Positions 34,308 through 43,509 of a stretch of 64,000 bases of DNA are shown in pieces. The stretch is taken from contig NZ_JMLS01000001.1 in NCBI RefSeq assembly GCF_000686845.1, forward strand, positions 310,001 to 374,000, given 5' to 3'. Positions within the stretch are counted from its first letter, which is position 1. Every line of letters starts with the position of its first letter. Source of the DNA: Paenibacillus sp. UNC451MF. GTDB lineage: Bacteria; Bacillota; Bacilli; Paenibacillales; NBRC-103111. The notes under the pieces were generated by a model that saw only the letters and a list, made by a program, of their open reading frames with translations, searched no databases and was not told the DNA's origin. The position numbers and the translations under genes were made by a program.

Positions 34308-34757
34308 ATGAAAGAGGGTAGGGATGCCAATGGAGAAGCAAATCAGCAGTTCGTTGACCTTAACAGCATGAAGTTCTATGTTGCATCGAGCTTTAAAAAT
34401 GTAGATTCAGTTAGGTATGTGACTGAACAGCTAATCCGTAAAGGATTTATCTATACTTATGATTGGACACGTGGCAAGGAAATTTCTACAATCGAACAAT
34501 TAATGGAAATAGGACATCAAGAAAAAAACGCAGTGTTCGCAGCTGATTTTATTATCGTTATGTTACCTGCTGGAAAGGGCAGTCATATAGAGTTAGGTAT
34601 TGCGATTGGACAAGCTAAAAAGATATATTTGTATTCACCGAATGAAGATGTTTATAACATGGATATTACAAGCAGCTTTTATCATTTAGAAGAGATTGAT
34701 TTATTTATTGGAAGCATTGATGAACTAATTGAATATGTTTCTGGAAGGTCCAAGTGA
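34308..34757 (+). CDS. Nucleoside 2-deoxyribosyltransferase-like protein
   Basis: This 149-residue protein from ATG 34308 has a weak ribosome site; ATG 34368 (MKFYVASSFKN) begins the conserved domain but has none. The core follows the nucleoside 2-deoxyribosyltransferase fold: FYVASSFKN first strand, a middle ADFIIVMLPAGKGSHIELGIAIGQAK with the catalytic Glu, and KIYLYSP. The family includes enzymes that exchange bases on nucleosides and small standalone proteins of unknown role. Codon use is visibly more AT-rich than in the flanking genes, which suggests recent acquisition. Confidence 0.72.
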   Translation: MKEGRDANGEANQQFVDLNSMKFYVASSFKNVDSVRYVTEQLIRKGFIYTYDWTRGKEISTIEQLMEIGHQEKNAVFAADFIIVMLPAGKGSHIELGIAIGQAKKIYLYSPNEDVYNMDITSSFYHLEEIDLFIGSIDELIEYVSGRSK

Positions 34758-34860
34758 TAGGAGTGAGTCCTGTTACCCAGTAAGAATAATGAGAAAAAGG
34801 GGAATACGGCTGAACCTATCCCCAGTTTTACCTATTTACGATCGCAAGGGCAGCTTGGTG

Positions 34861-35973
34861 TCATCTGCTCCCCCGTCCGCGCATCTCTTTATGAATCTTT
34901 TTCCAACGGTCCTTCTCTGCCCGCGCAGCTGCAGCGTCTGTCTTGCGCTCCATATAAGCGAGCTCCTTCTGAAGCTTACGGAAGCTTGCGAAACGCTCCG
35001 GATCGAGCTCCCCATTAGCTAATGCGGACTGAATCGCGCAGCCCGGCTCACTGTGATGACTGCAATCGGCAAAACGGCAGCTCCCCGCTAGAGCCTCAAC
35101 ATCCTGAAAAGCCATATCCATCGATGCGCTGCCTTCCCAGAGCTGCAGCTCCCGCATTCCCGGCGTATCGATAATGAGTGCTCCGTTCGGCAGTACAACC
35201 AGCTCCCGATGGGTCGTTGTATGCTTCCCGCGATCGTCGCCCTCACGTATATCGCCTGTTTTTTGGCGCTCTTCACCGTATAGACTGTTCAGCAAGGTCG
35301 ATTTGCCTGCACCGGACGATCCAAGCAGCGCTATCGTTTCACCCTGCTTGAGCGTACGAACGATTTCCTCTGTGCCTCCGTCCTCCAAGCTGTTTACACA
35401 ATAAATCGGTACCCCGAAGGCAATCGCCTCGACTTCACTTCGTTTGGCCTCGGCATCGTTCTCCACACATAAATCCTTTTTGGTGAGTACAATTTCAGGC
35501 GTTGCTCCGCTTTCGTATGCTGTTAGCAGGTATCGTTCTAGCCGTCGCACATTAAAATCGCGGTTTAAAGCCATAACTAGAAAGACGCGGTCCACGTTGG
35601 TGGCCACGATCTGTTCTTCTGTTGTCTGACCGGCCACTTTTCGGGAGAACTTGCTTTTACGCACATAGACTCCATGGATGATCGCTTTGCGTTCGTTCGG
35701 AAGCTTCTTCATCCACACCCAATCTCCAACTGCCGGATAGTCTTCTCGCACGGACGCTTCAAAACGGTATTTGCCTGACAGCTCTCCCAGCCATTCCCCA
35801 TCTTCGGAATAAATGCGGTACAGGTGCGTGTGCTCTAACGCTATACGCCCGATATCGTAGTCTCCTTTTCGCTGGCTGGCAAAGAAAGGCTGATAGCCGA
35901 AAGCTTCTAAAGGTACATGTTCTTGCTTATTAATAACGGTCCCACCATGCTTTCTGTTGAATTTTTTTCTCAC
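34861..35973 (-). CDS. rsgA: Ribosome small subunit-dependent GTPase RsgA
   Basis: This 370-residue protein has an N-terminal OB-fold (about residues 35-115) and a circularly permuted GTPase domain with G4 (LTKKD) before G1 (GSSGAGKST) and G3 (DTPG). A C-terminal zinc site follows, CRFADCSHHSEPGC. RsgA helps mature the 30S subunit and is stimulated by it. The start is uncertain: GTG 35973 gives the longest frame but lacks a ribosome site. The length is about 70 residues above the typical B. subtilis form, mostly in the N-terminal extension and in the basic C-terminal helix. It may be a second RsgA copy. Confidence 0.93.
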   Translation of the reverse strand: MRKKFNRKHGGTVINKQEHVPLEAFGYQPFFASQRKGDYDIGRIALEHTHLYRIYSEDGEWLGELSGKYRFEASVREDYPAVGDWVWMKKLPNERKAIIHGVYVRKSKFSRKVAGQTTEEQIVATNVDRVFLVMALNRDFNVRRLERYLLTAYESGATPEIVLTKKDLCVENDAEAKRSEVEAIAFGVPIYCVNSLEDGGTEEIVRTLKQGETIALLGSSGAGKSTLLNSLYGEERQKTGDIREGDDRGKHTTTHRELVVLPNGALIIDTPGMRELQLWEGSASMDMAFQDVEALAGSCRFADCSHHSEPGCAIQSALANGELDPERFASFRKLQKELAYMERKTDAAAARAEKDRWKKIHKEMRGRGSR

Positions 35974-36175
35974 AATATAGATTTAGTATAGGCATGGTGT
36001 TATCGAATCAACAGGGGGAAAATGAATATAAAAAGATTTTCACAAAGTACGATACCGCTGCTTTTGAACCTTTTGCGTTTATATTCCGTTTATAAAAGTG
36101 TCGTAGTCTTTTACTGCCAGGATAATTCCGTTAAGGAACGTTCTTAGCGAAAAAGGTTGGATAGGAGAGATAAGT

Positions 36176-37933
36176 ATGAGTGAGAAAAAAAAATCGGGGA
36201 ACTGGCGGTTATTTATACAATTAATCAGACAAACGAAGCCATCCAAGTGGAAGCTGGGGATAGCGATTGGGCTGAGTGTAATATCAACGGTCGTAGGGCT
36301 GATCGTCCCGCTATTCACACGAAACCTTGTGGACAGCTTCTCGCTAACCTCGATACAGCCGATGCAAATTGTGCTGCTTGTTCTGACATTCACTGCACAA
36401 GCGTTAGCAGGGGGACTATCGATTTATTTATTGAATCATGTAGGTCAACAAATAGTAGCCAACTTGCGTGACCGGCTGTGGAAAAAGCTGCTGGCACTAA
36501 CGATTCCTTATTACGATAACAACCGGACCGGAGAGACGATTAGTCGAATGACTAACGATACCGGAGTTGTGAAGGGGCTTATATCAGAGCATGTCACGAG
36601 CTTTTTTAACGGGATGATCTCGATCATCGGTTCCATTACGATTCTATTATTTCTGGATTGGAAAATGACACTGATCATGCTGTTGGCCGTACCTATATCT
36701 GTTGCTATTTTGCTGCCGATCGGACGTCAAATGTTTCTGATCTCCAAAGGATTGCAGGATGAAACGGCAAAGTTTACAGGCATTTTGACCCAGGTTTTAT
36801 CGGAAATCCGACTTGTGAAGTCTTCCAATGCAGAACCACTAGAGTATCAAGCAGGCAAGTCCGGGATCACGAAGTTGTTTCAATACGGTGTAAGGGAAGG
36901 AAAGGTCCAAGCGCTGATTTCCCCCTTAATTTCATTTGTCCTGATGGCACTACTTGTCGTTATTATCGGCTATGGGGGAATGAGAGTATCATCAGGCATT
37001 CTGACAGCGGGAGAGCTGGTTGCGTTTATTTTGTACTTGATTCAAATCGTCATGCCAATGACACAAATCACTCAATTCTTCACCCAGCTGCAAAAAGCAG
37101 TGGGAGCAACGGAACGCATTATTGCCACTCTGGATTCGGAGGAGGAAGATATCACTCGCGGACGGCAGCTGGATGATGCGCATCAGACCATCACTGTAGA
37201 TCATCTGACGTTCGGTTACGATGGTGGAGAAGCTGTACTGAAAAATATTCATTTTGCATTGGAGCCAGGGCAGGTGACGGCCATCGTCGGACCTAGCGGG
37301 GGCGGCAAGACGACGCTATTCTCCATGCTGGAGCGATACTACCATCCGCAAAGCGGAATAATTCGGTTAGGAAAGCATGACATCGAGGAGTTTTCGCTGC
37401 AATCGTGGAGAAGCCAGATCGGCTATGTTTCGCAGGAAAGTCCGCTTATAGCAGGCACCATACGAGAAAATATTACCTACGGATTGGACCGCGAAATCAC
37501 CGATCAAGAGCTGCAGCATGCTGCGGAAATGGCTTATGCAGACCGATTTATTGACGAGCTGACGAATGGATACGATACGGAAGTCGGGGAGAGGGGAGTC
37601 AAGCTGTCCGGCGGTCAAAGGCAAAGGATTGCTATCGCGCGGGCGCTTCTAAGAGATCCGAAAATATTAATGCTTGACGAAGCAACCTCGAGTTTGGATA
37701 GCAAGTCAGAAATTGTCGTGCAGGAGGCGTTGAAAAACTTGATGAAAGGCAGGACGACTCTCGTCATCGCCCATAGGCTTTCCACGGTCGTGGATGCCAA
37801 TCAAATTCTGTTTATCGAAAAAGGAACGATTACGGGGAAAGGAAACCATGAGGAGCTATTGCAGTCTCACGCCTTGTACAGAGAATTTGCAACCCAGCAG
37901 CTGCGGATTCAAGAGCCGATGATACAGCAGTAA
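36176..37933 (+). CDS. ABC multidrug exporter, half-transporter (BmrA-like)
   Basis: This 585-residue protein starts at ATG 36176 behind AGGAGAG. The N-terminal half has six membrane helices with the coupling-helix region [19 protein letters not shown]. The ATPase half has Walker [11 protein letters not shown]-loop YVSQE, signature LSGGQRQR, Walker [13 protein letters not shown] and H-loop AHRLSTV. It should work as a homodimer exporting hydrophobic drugs or lipids. It stands alone with its own bidirectional terminator. Its intact C-terminus aligns with the relic at 16.8 kb. Confidence 0.94.
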   Translation: MSEKKKSGNWRLFIQLIRQTKPSKWKLGIAIGLSVISTVVGLIVPLFTRNLVDSFSLTSIQPMQIVLLVLTFTAQALAGGLSIYLLNHVGQQIVANLRDRLWKKLLALTIPYYDNNRTGETISRMTNDTGVVKGLISEHVTSFFNGMISIIGSITILLFLDWKMTLIMLLAVPISVAILLPIGRQMFLISKGLQDETAKFTGILTQVLSEIRLVKSSNAEPLEYQAGKSGITKLFQYGVREGKVQALISPLISFVLMALLVVIIGYGGMRVSSGILTAGELVAFILYLIQIVMPMTQITQFFTQLQKAVGATERIIATLDSEEEDITRGRQLDDAHQTITVDHLTFGYDGGEAVLKNIHFALEPGQVTAIVGPSGGGKTTLFSMLERYYHPQSGIIRLGKHDIEEFSLQSWRSQIGYVSQESPLIAGTIRENITYGLDREITDQELQHAAEMAYADRFIDELTNGYDTEVGERGVKLSGGQRQRIAIARALLRDPKILMLDEATSSLDSKSEIVVQEALKNLMKGRTTLVIAHRLSTVVDANQILFIEKGTITGKGNHEELLQSHALYREFATQQLRIQEPMIQQ

Positions 37934-37936
37934 ATA

Positions 37937-37980
37937 AAAAGCAGAGGAGAACTTAAAGGTTCCCTCTGCTTTTATTTTTT
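37937..37980. terminator. Bidirectional terminator
   Basis: AAAAGCAGAGG-A-GAAC (37937-37952) and GTTC-CCTCTGCTTTT (37959-37973) form a long stem with one bulge, flanked by A and T tracts, between convergent genes. Confidence 0.9.
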
Positions 37981-38005
37981 GGTGCAGTGCAGCCGCGGCT
38001 GCTTA

Positions 38006-39628
38006 TTATTTTTTTCGCTTATTCACGTAGGAAGCATATACAATTTCACCTGTATCCAGCTTCGCGATTTCGTCGTTGGTCCAGCCTGCAATTTTGTTAT
38101 TGCCTTTTACTCCGGTAAGCTTAATTTTGTACTTCGTTTCCAGGTAGCTGTCGAGCGCAGGCATATCTGCTTCACCAAGCTCTCTAAGCTTCTTCTTGCC
38201 ATTCAGCTGTCCCAGTAAGATGCCGATCGTTTCGGCGGCTGTACTTGTATTCGGCTGAATCCGTGCGCTGCCGAAGGCAATGGCGGAGGCCCCAACATTT
38301 TTCCCAGCCATGATGACATTATCATAATTTTTTAGAAGGAAGCTGCGCAGCGGCATGCCGTATTTATCGGGGCGACCCATTTCAATACCCCACTTGTTAG
38401 CGCTTGTCCCTTGAAGATCAAGGGGGTAACCGGCGATGCTGACGTTATCCCAGAACATTTTGGCACCAAGCATGTCCGAAGGCTTTAGCACATAATCCGA
38501 TTCGTAATGATTGTATTCACGTATGTACAAATAATTCGGGAAGCCGTTCAGCTCAGCATTTTCCCAGCCAACGATATTTTTACGGAAATGATTCAGAATG
38601 AGTGGAATTTCTTTCTTCCCAAGCTCCGTCGCTTCAGCGATTGATTTGTCGTCGCTCGGATCGACCGTGTAGATCAGGAACGCATTGATGATGACTTCGC
38701 CGTCACGCTGATTCACAGCGTTAAGCCCCCGCAGAAACACTCTATCGTTACTTGGCTTATATGCGCTTGTCATTCCGCTTAGCCCTATAGCAAAGCTATC
38801 GTCGACCGAACCGCCGCCGTATTTGGCTCTGCGCTGCTCCGGCGTCATATTATTGAAGCTTGTTTTGAATTTATTCCAATCGACATTTTTGAACTTCATC
38901 ATCATGCCTGAGCTCATATATTCTATATTATTTTGACCATAGAAAGCTTCCAGGCCAGGCATCCGTGTAGCATCCAGCTTGCTGAGCAAAGCTGCAAAAT
39001 CGGTATTATCTACGAAGTAATCGGCTTTAATGTTTTTCTTGGCCCCGTCTTTTCCGGAATAGGTGAGTGATTCTATAGCATGGGGTCCGAATTTGCCGGG
39101 AATTTGCTTGATATCCTGAATCTTGATACCGGATTCGACAGGAATATCTTTTTTGAGTTTATCAAAGTACTGAATAAATTCAGGCAGCTTGCGGATTTTG
39201 GCATTACGGAAGCCGTCGAATAGCTCCTTTGCCCGACCTTGAACCAAGGAGTGGTACTGGTCGTCCCTCGTTTCGTCCAAGAACAGCATTTCGCCCTGAA
39301 GCACTTGTCCACCGAACGCCTCACGCGGATCAAGCACTTTGACCTTCAACCCTTCGTCAGCCGCTGCCCTTGCAAGGTACATCCCTTCCAATTCGCTACC
39401 TAGTACGACCACATCAACCTTTTCCGATGGAATCGGCGGCTCCGGCGTAGGTGTCGGAGTAATGGCCTGCGGCTTATTTCCATTCAACGATGTTTCTGTT
39501 GTTGTTGCAGCTCCTGGATTTTGCTGTGTTCCGCCTCCTCCAAAATGCATAACCGAGTACACGGCTCCCGCGGCTACCAGAGCCAAGACGGATAGGCTGA
39601 CGGATAATCTTTTTCCATTCCATTTCAT
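38006..39628 (-). CDS. Membrane-anchored FAD-dependent oxidoreductase
   Basis: This protein of about 540 residues starts at ATG 39628, behind GGGGGAGGAA. One N-terminal helix anchors it, followed by a Thr/Pro-rich linker (TPTPTPEPPIP), so the enzyme probably faces outward. The FAD site is VVLGSELEGMYLARAAADEG, where Glu replaces the middle Gly of GxGxxG. It continues with AFGGQ and a C-terminal GKNVGASAIAFGSARIQP, as in the FAD_oxidored group. The substrate is unknown. Extracytoplasmic placement is unusual because no Tat motif is visible for export of folded flavoprotein. Confidence 0.8.
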   Translation of the reverse strand: MKWNGKRLSVSLSVLALVAAGAVYSVMHFGGGGTQQNPGAATTTETSLNGNKPQAITPTPTPEPPIPSEKVDVVVLGSELEGMYLARAAADEGLKVKVLDPREAFGGQVLQGEMLFLDETRDDQYHSLVQGRAKELFDGFRNAKIRKLPEFIQYFDKLKKDIPVESGIKIQDIKQIPGKFGPHAIESLTYSGKDGAKKNIKADYFVDNTDFAALLSKLDATRMPGLEAFYGQNNIEYMSSGMMMKFKNVDWNKFKTSFNNMTPEQRRAKYGGGSVDDSFAIGLSGMTSAYKPSNDRVFLRGLNAVNQRDGEVIINAFLIYTVDPSDDKSIAEATELGKKEIPLILNHFRKNIVGWENAELNGFPNYLYIREYNHYESDYVLKPSDMLGAKMFWDNVSIAGYPLDLQGTSANKWGIEMGRPDKYGMPLRSFLLKNYDNVIMAGKNVGASAIAFGSARIQPNTSTAAETIGILLGQLNGKKKLRELGEADMPALDSYLETKYKIKLTGVKGNNKIAGWTNDEIAKLDTGEIVYASYVNKRKK

Positions 39629-39912
39629 AACTTGCTGTTCCTCCCCCAATCCTTACCTGACTTGCTCTATTTAAGGATTTCTTTTTCCCTAAAAATAAGC
39701 AATACAAAAATAGTCTACCATTTTTCCGAAGCCTGTTCAAAAGACCCCCACAAACATTTTGGGGTAGGCGAAACATTGTAGTAAATCCAGGAACTTTTCG
39801 CGAAGGTTCTGATTCACAAGATCATGAATACTCATCGCCCGGTGCCAACGGTTGTCTGCAGCAATTCTGGCGCCAAACATCACAATTATATATGAATAAG
39901 GGAGATATGATG

Positions 39913-41646
39913 ATGAACAACTCTTTCAAGAAGGTTATGGTAACCGGTTTAACAATGGCAATGGTATTTGGCGGCTCGACAGCAGCTTTTGCCGATAACG
40001 GTAAAGGGAAAGGCAACGATAAAGATCGTGGACGCGATGCTGTACAAACCAAATATAACGGGAACGGCAATAACAAAAACAATGACAGTGATATCTACAT
40101 AAATAATTTGAATGTTAAAAATATGACCATTAAATTGTCCTTCGATGATGTGAAGGGTGCTGACGTTGAATGGGCTGCTCGCTACATCGCAAGCTTGGCC
40201 TCCAAACGTGTTTTTGAGGGCTATGAAGACGGAACGTTCCAACCGCGCAAAACAATTACTCGCATCGAGGCTATTACAGCGGCGGTTCGTTTGATGGGAT
40301 TGCGTGACCAAGCAGAATCGACGGAAGCGATGAATTCGAACCTGAACTTTAAAGATGCGGATAAAATTAAACAAAAATATCCATGGGCAGTCGGCTATGT
40401 TGCGGTAGCGCTTCAAAACGACTTGTTCCAGGAATCCGATGATTCCGTACAGCCAGAAAAAGAAGCGGATCGCCTATGGGCAACAACACTTCTTATCAAA
40501 GCGCTGAAGCTTCAAGAAGAAGCAAAAGCTAAAATGAGCACAAAGCTGTCCTTCAAGGATGCTAATAAAATTCCTGCCGGTTCCGTAGGTTACGTTGAAG
40601 AAGCTATTGAGAAACAACTGGTAGACGGTTACGAGGATAACACATTCCGTCCTGATCGTTCCGTAACACGTGCTGAGTTGGCGGCATTGCTCGATCGCAC
40701 AGGCAACCAGCTTCCTGATAACACGGCAATTAGCGGTAAACTCGATGCAGCTGTAAGCAACAATACGTTGACAGTGACTAAAAACGGTCAACCTTATACT
40801 GTGGAGCTTGATTCGAACGCTTTCATTTACAGAAACGGTGCTAAAGTAGCAGCTTCCGAGCTGAGAGCAGGAGATCAAGTAACAGTTCGTACTTATGGCG
40901 GCAAAGCGATTTTCGTAGAAGTAACGAAGGCTGTTAACGACAACTCGACACCTGAGAATACGACTTTCTCAGCTTCCATTAACGCTACAGTGAGCAATAA
41001 TAAACTCTCTTACACAAAAGATAACCAAACCTACAGCTTAGAGTTTGCATCGAACGCTACTATCGTTCGTAACGGACGTACCGTAGCAGCTTCCGAGCTG
41101 AGAGCAGGCGACCAAGTAAACATCCGTACTTACAACGGCAAAATCATTTTCGTAGAAGTAACTAAGCTTGCTGATGGAAGCCAACTGCCTGACAACACGA
41201 CTTTCGCAGCAACGGTTAACGCAGCAGTAAGCAACAACACGCTGACATTGACTAAAGATAACCAAACTTACAGTGCAGAGTTTGCTTCCAACGCAACTAT
41301 CGTTCGTAATGGCCGTACAGTTGCAGCTACCGAGCTGAGAGCTGGCGATCAAATCAATGTGCGCACTTACAGCGGCAAAATTATTTTCGTTGAAGTAACT
41401 AAAATGGCTGAAGAGCAAACGGATTTCACAGTGATTGGTAGCTTTAATTCCTATACTCTGAACTCTGGCGGATCGATAGCTACCATTTCCATCAACCAAA
41501 CGCTTAGCAACGGTACAGTACAAACTGCTGTATACAACACAGCTTCGAATCTCACGATTCAAGGCGATCTGTCCCAATTGACAGTAGACCGTTCGGTTGA
41601 ACTTAGAGGTAAAGACCAACTGGTTCATACCATTGTTATCCGCTAA
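39913..41646 (+). CDS. S-layer-homology protein with three 79-residue repeats
   Basis: This is a secreted protein of about 577 residues. ATG 39907, 39910 and 39913 are all possible; AAGGGAGA (39898-39905) is best spaced for the last. A signal peptide ends near AAFA-DNG. After a Lys/Asn-rich spacer come SLH motifs: ASKRVFEGYEDGTFQPRKTITR, a weaker one with GYVAVALQNDLF, and KQLVDGYEDNTFRPDRSVTRAE. These bind pyruvylated wall polymers. Residues about 269-500 consist of three tandem repeats, each with VSNN-L, ASELRAGDQV-RTY and GKIIFVEVTK. A C-terminal beta domain ends the protein. It is likely a wall-attached structural protein. Confidence 0.9.
   Translation: MNNSFKKVMVTGLTMAMVFGGSTAAFADNGKGKGNDKDRGRDAVQTKYNGNGNNKNNDSDIYINNLNVKNMTIKLSFDDVKGADVEWAARYIASLASKRVFEGYEDGTFQPRKTITRIEAITAAVRLMGLRDQAESTEAMNSNLNFKDADKIKQKYPWAVGYVAVALQNDLFQESDDSVQPEKEADRLWATTLLIKALKLQEEAKAKMSTKLSFKDANKIPAGSVGYVEEAIEKQLVDGYEDNTFRPDRSVTRAELAALLDRTGNQLPDNTAISGKLDAAVSNNTLTVTKNGQPYTVELDSNAFIYRNGAKVAASELRAGDQVTVRTYGGKAIFVEVTKAVNDNSTPENTTFSASINATVSNNKLSYTKDNQTYSLEFASNATIVRNGRTVAASELRAGDQVNIRTYNGKIIFVEVTKLADGSQLPDNTTFAATVNAAVSNNTLTLTKDNQTYSAEFASNATIVRNGRTVAATELRAGDQINVRTYSGKIIFVEVTKMAEEQTDFTVIGSFNSYTLNSGGSIATISINQTLSNGTVQTAVYNTASNLTIQGDLSQLTVDRSVELRGKDQLVHTIVIR
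40717..41412 (+). repeat. Three tandem 237-bp (79-codon) coding repeats
   Basis: Units begin at 40717, 40954 and 41191, exactly 237 bp apart, each opening with codons for (D/E)NT. The second and third units remain very similar at DNA level over their last 120 bases; the first is more diverged. The period is kept without any insertion or deletion. Confidence 0.9.
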
Positions 41647-41691
41647 TCCCTTATATCGATATAGATACTGAAAAGGTTAGATTACGACCGG

Positions 41692-41745
41692 AGCAGTCTT
41701 CCCAACGAACCTACGGGTTTGTCGGGAGGACTGTTCTTTTTTTGT
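41692..41745 (+). terminator. Terminator of the SLH gene
   Basis: CAGTCTTCCC and GGGAGGACTG enclose about 20 bases and are followed by a long T run. Confidence 0.85.
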
Positions 41746-41753
41746 AAACTCTC

Positions 41754-41781
41754 TGGACAGGCGCTGTCATAGGTGTATAAT
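41754..41781 (+). promoter_or_regulatory. Promoter of ilvA
   Basis: TGGACA (41754-41759), a 16-bp spacer and TATAAT (41776-41781) with an extended TG. The mRNA leader would be short (about 27 bases), with no T-box visible. Confidence 0.65.
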
Positions 41782-41815
41782 AAATAAAATTAGTGAAGTC
41801 AACCCGGAGGAACTT

Positions 41816-43069
41816 ATGGATAATCAATCAGTTAAGCTAGAGGATATCATCGTGGCAAGCCACGTGCTGAAGGACGTCGTACATCATACCCCGCTGCAAA
41901 AGAATTTTATTTTATCGGAAAAATACAACTGCAATGTGTTCTTGAAGCGAGAGGATCTGCAGGTGGTCCGTTCATTCAAGATTCGCGGAGCGTATAACCT
42001 GATACGCAGTCTACCGGAAGAGAAGCTGGCCAAGGGAGTCGTATGCGCCAGTGCGGGCAACCATGCGCAAGGCATGGCATTTTCATGCAAAGCACTGCAA
42101 ATCCAAGGCAAAATCTTCATGCCTACCACCACGCCGCGGCAAAAAATATCTCAAGTGAAGCTGTTTGGCGGTTCGTTCGTAGAAGTCATTCTAACCGGCG
42201 ATACGTTTGACGATTCGTTGAATGAAGCGGTTCGTTATTGTGAAAAGGAAGAGATGCAATTCATTCATCCGTTTGACAATCAGAAAATTATTGCAGGTCA
42301 AGGGACCGTAGGCCTTGAGCTGATGAACGATATGCGGGAGCCCGTCGATTTCGTATTCGCCGGAATTGGCGGCGGAGGCTTGGCAGCCGGTGTTGGAACG
42401 TATATTAAAAGCATCAGTCCTACTACCCGTTTTATCGGCGTAGAGGCGACTGGAGCGCCATCTATGCGCGAGTCCATCGACCAGGGCGAGATCATCACAT
42501 TGATGGATATCGATAAATTCGTTGACGGCACGGCTGTCAGACGTGTGGGCGAGCTGACCTACGACATTTGTCAAAAGGTCGTCGATGACATCATCGTCGT
42601 GCCGGAAGGTAAGGTTTGTACCACCATATTGGAGCTGTACAACGAAAACGCGATCGTAGCCGAACCGGCGGGAGCGTTGACCATTACAGCGCTTGACTTT
42701 TATCGCGACCAAATCGCTGGCAAAAATGTCGTTTGTATTATCAGCGGAGGCAATAACGATATTGACCGGATGCAGGAAATCAAAGAACGTTCGATGATTT
42801 ACGAAGGGCTGAAGCATTATTTTACCGTAGAGTTTCCCCAACGTGCTGGAGCCTTACGCGAGTTTCTGGATGAAGTGCTTGGACCAAACGATGATATTAC
42901 CCGTTTCGAGTACACGAAGAAGACAAGCAAAGAGAACGGGCCTGCCTTGGTCGGTCTCGAGCTTAAACATAAGGAGGACTATGAGCCTCTGGTTGAGCGC
43001 ATGAGTCTTAAAGGCTTCAAATTCGTTGAGCTGAATAAAGATCCTCATTTATTTAATTTGTTGATTTGA
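41816..43069 (+). CDS. ilvA: Threonine ammonia-lyase (threonine dehydratase), biosynthetic
   Basis: This 417-residue PLP enzyme starts at ATG 41816 behind CGGAGG. It deaminates threonine to 2-oxobutanoate, the first step to isoleucine. PLP-Lys55 lies in SFKIRGAYN, the substrate loop is SAGNHAQG, and the phosphate-binding loop GIGGGGLAAG. The last 85 residues (YFTVEFPQRAGALREFL and GFKFVELN) form one ACT-like regulatory domain, as in the shorter Bacillota IlvA. It stands alone between terminators, away from other branched-chain genes. Confidence 0.95.
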   Translation: MDNQSVKLEDIIVASHVLKDVVHHTPLQKNFILSEKYNCNVFLKREDLQVVRSFKIRGAYNLIRSLPEEKLAKGVVCASAGNHAQGMAFSCKALQIQGKIFMPTTTPRQKISQVKLFGGSFVEVILTGDTFDDSLNEAVRYCEKEEMQFIHPFDNQKIIAGQGTVGLELMNDMREPVDFVFAGIGGGGLAAGVGTYIKSISPTTRFIGVEATGAPSMRESIDQGEIITLMDIDKFVDGTAVRRVGELTYDICQKVVDDIIVVPEGKVCTTILELYNENAIVAEPAGALTITALDFYRDQIAGKNVVCIISGGNNDIDRMQEIKERSMIYEGLKHYFTVEFPQRAGALREFLDEVLGPNDDITRFEYTKKTSKENGPALVGLELKHKEDYEPLVERMSLKGFKFVELNKDPHLFNLLI

Positions 43070-43097
43070 TGGAATAATTCCAGTACTTATTTATGAC

Positions 43098-43140
43098 AAC
43101 ACCGTTAGGGCATCTGTAGCCTTACGGTGTTTTTATTTTA
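43098..43140 (+). terminator. Terminator of ilvA
   Basis: ACACCGT-AGG and CCT-ACGGTGT form a stem followed by TTTTATTTT. Confidence 0.85.
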
Positions 43141-43169
43141 AAATGCAGATTCTGAATTGATCTCCATAG

Positions 43170-43447
43170 GAAGGCGTATTGAAGGTATCCCTAGTGGAAC
43201 GCCTTGAATTAAAGGCGGCAGTACTTAAAGTGGATCGAAATGGAAGCCAAGTCCGTCAAGCCTGGATGAGGGTGGAGGGAATGATGGAGGGCAAGACGTC
43301 AAGGCTGAGTGGAGACTATGGGCACGTTTTTATTCCGGAGTGGCAGTGACCCACAGGCGTAGCTTGAAGCCTATTAATCCGTTTCATATTGCTGCCGATG
43401 TGATCGACTTTTTTGATTTTGACATTTATGCTCCTATTAAGCTGTAG
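43170..43447 (+). other. Gene-poor stretch with two overlapping coding-like frames
   Basis: The 440 bp between ilvA and the aminotransferase hold no clear gene. One frame runs from about 43179 (TTG, with AGGAAGG upstream) to TGA 43349, about 56 residues. Another frame, open from about 43229 to TAG 43447, has no good start and ends NPFHIAADVIDFFDFDIY. Together they might be a decayed gene broken by a frameshift. I recognise neither product. Confidence 0.35.
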
Positions 43448-43463
43448 TAGCTTGAAGGTAAAT

Positions 43464-43500
43464 AAAGAACCTAGCCGTCACAGACCGCTAGGTTCTTTTT
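43464..43500. terminator. Bidirectional terminator before the aminotransferase stop
   Basis: AAAGAACCTAGC (43464-43475) and GCTAGGTTCTTT (43487-43498) form a perfect 12-bp stem, with T on the right and T-rich sequence on the other strand. Confidence 0.85.
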
Positions 43501-43509
43501 GTCAATATA

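Noticed and set aside
41038-41628. 196-codon antisense frame over the SLH repeats
   Set aside because: It arises from repeat codon bias of the SLH gene, with no start signals.
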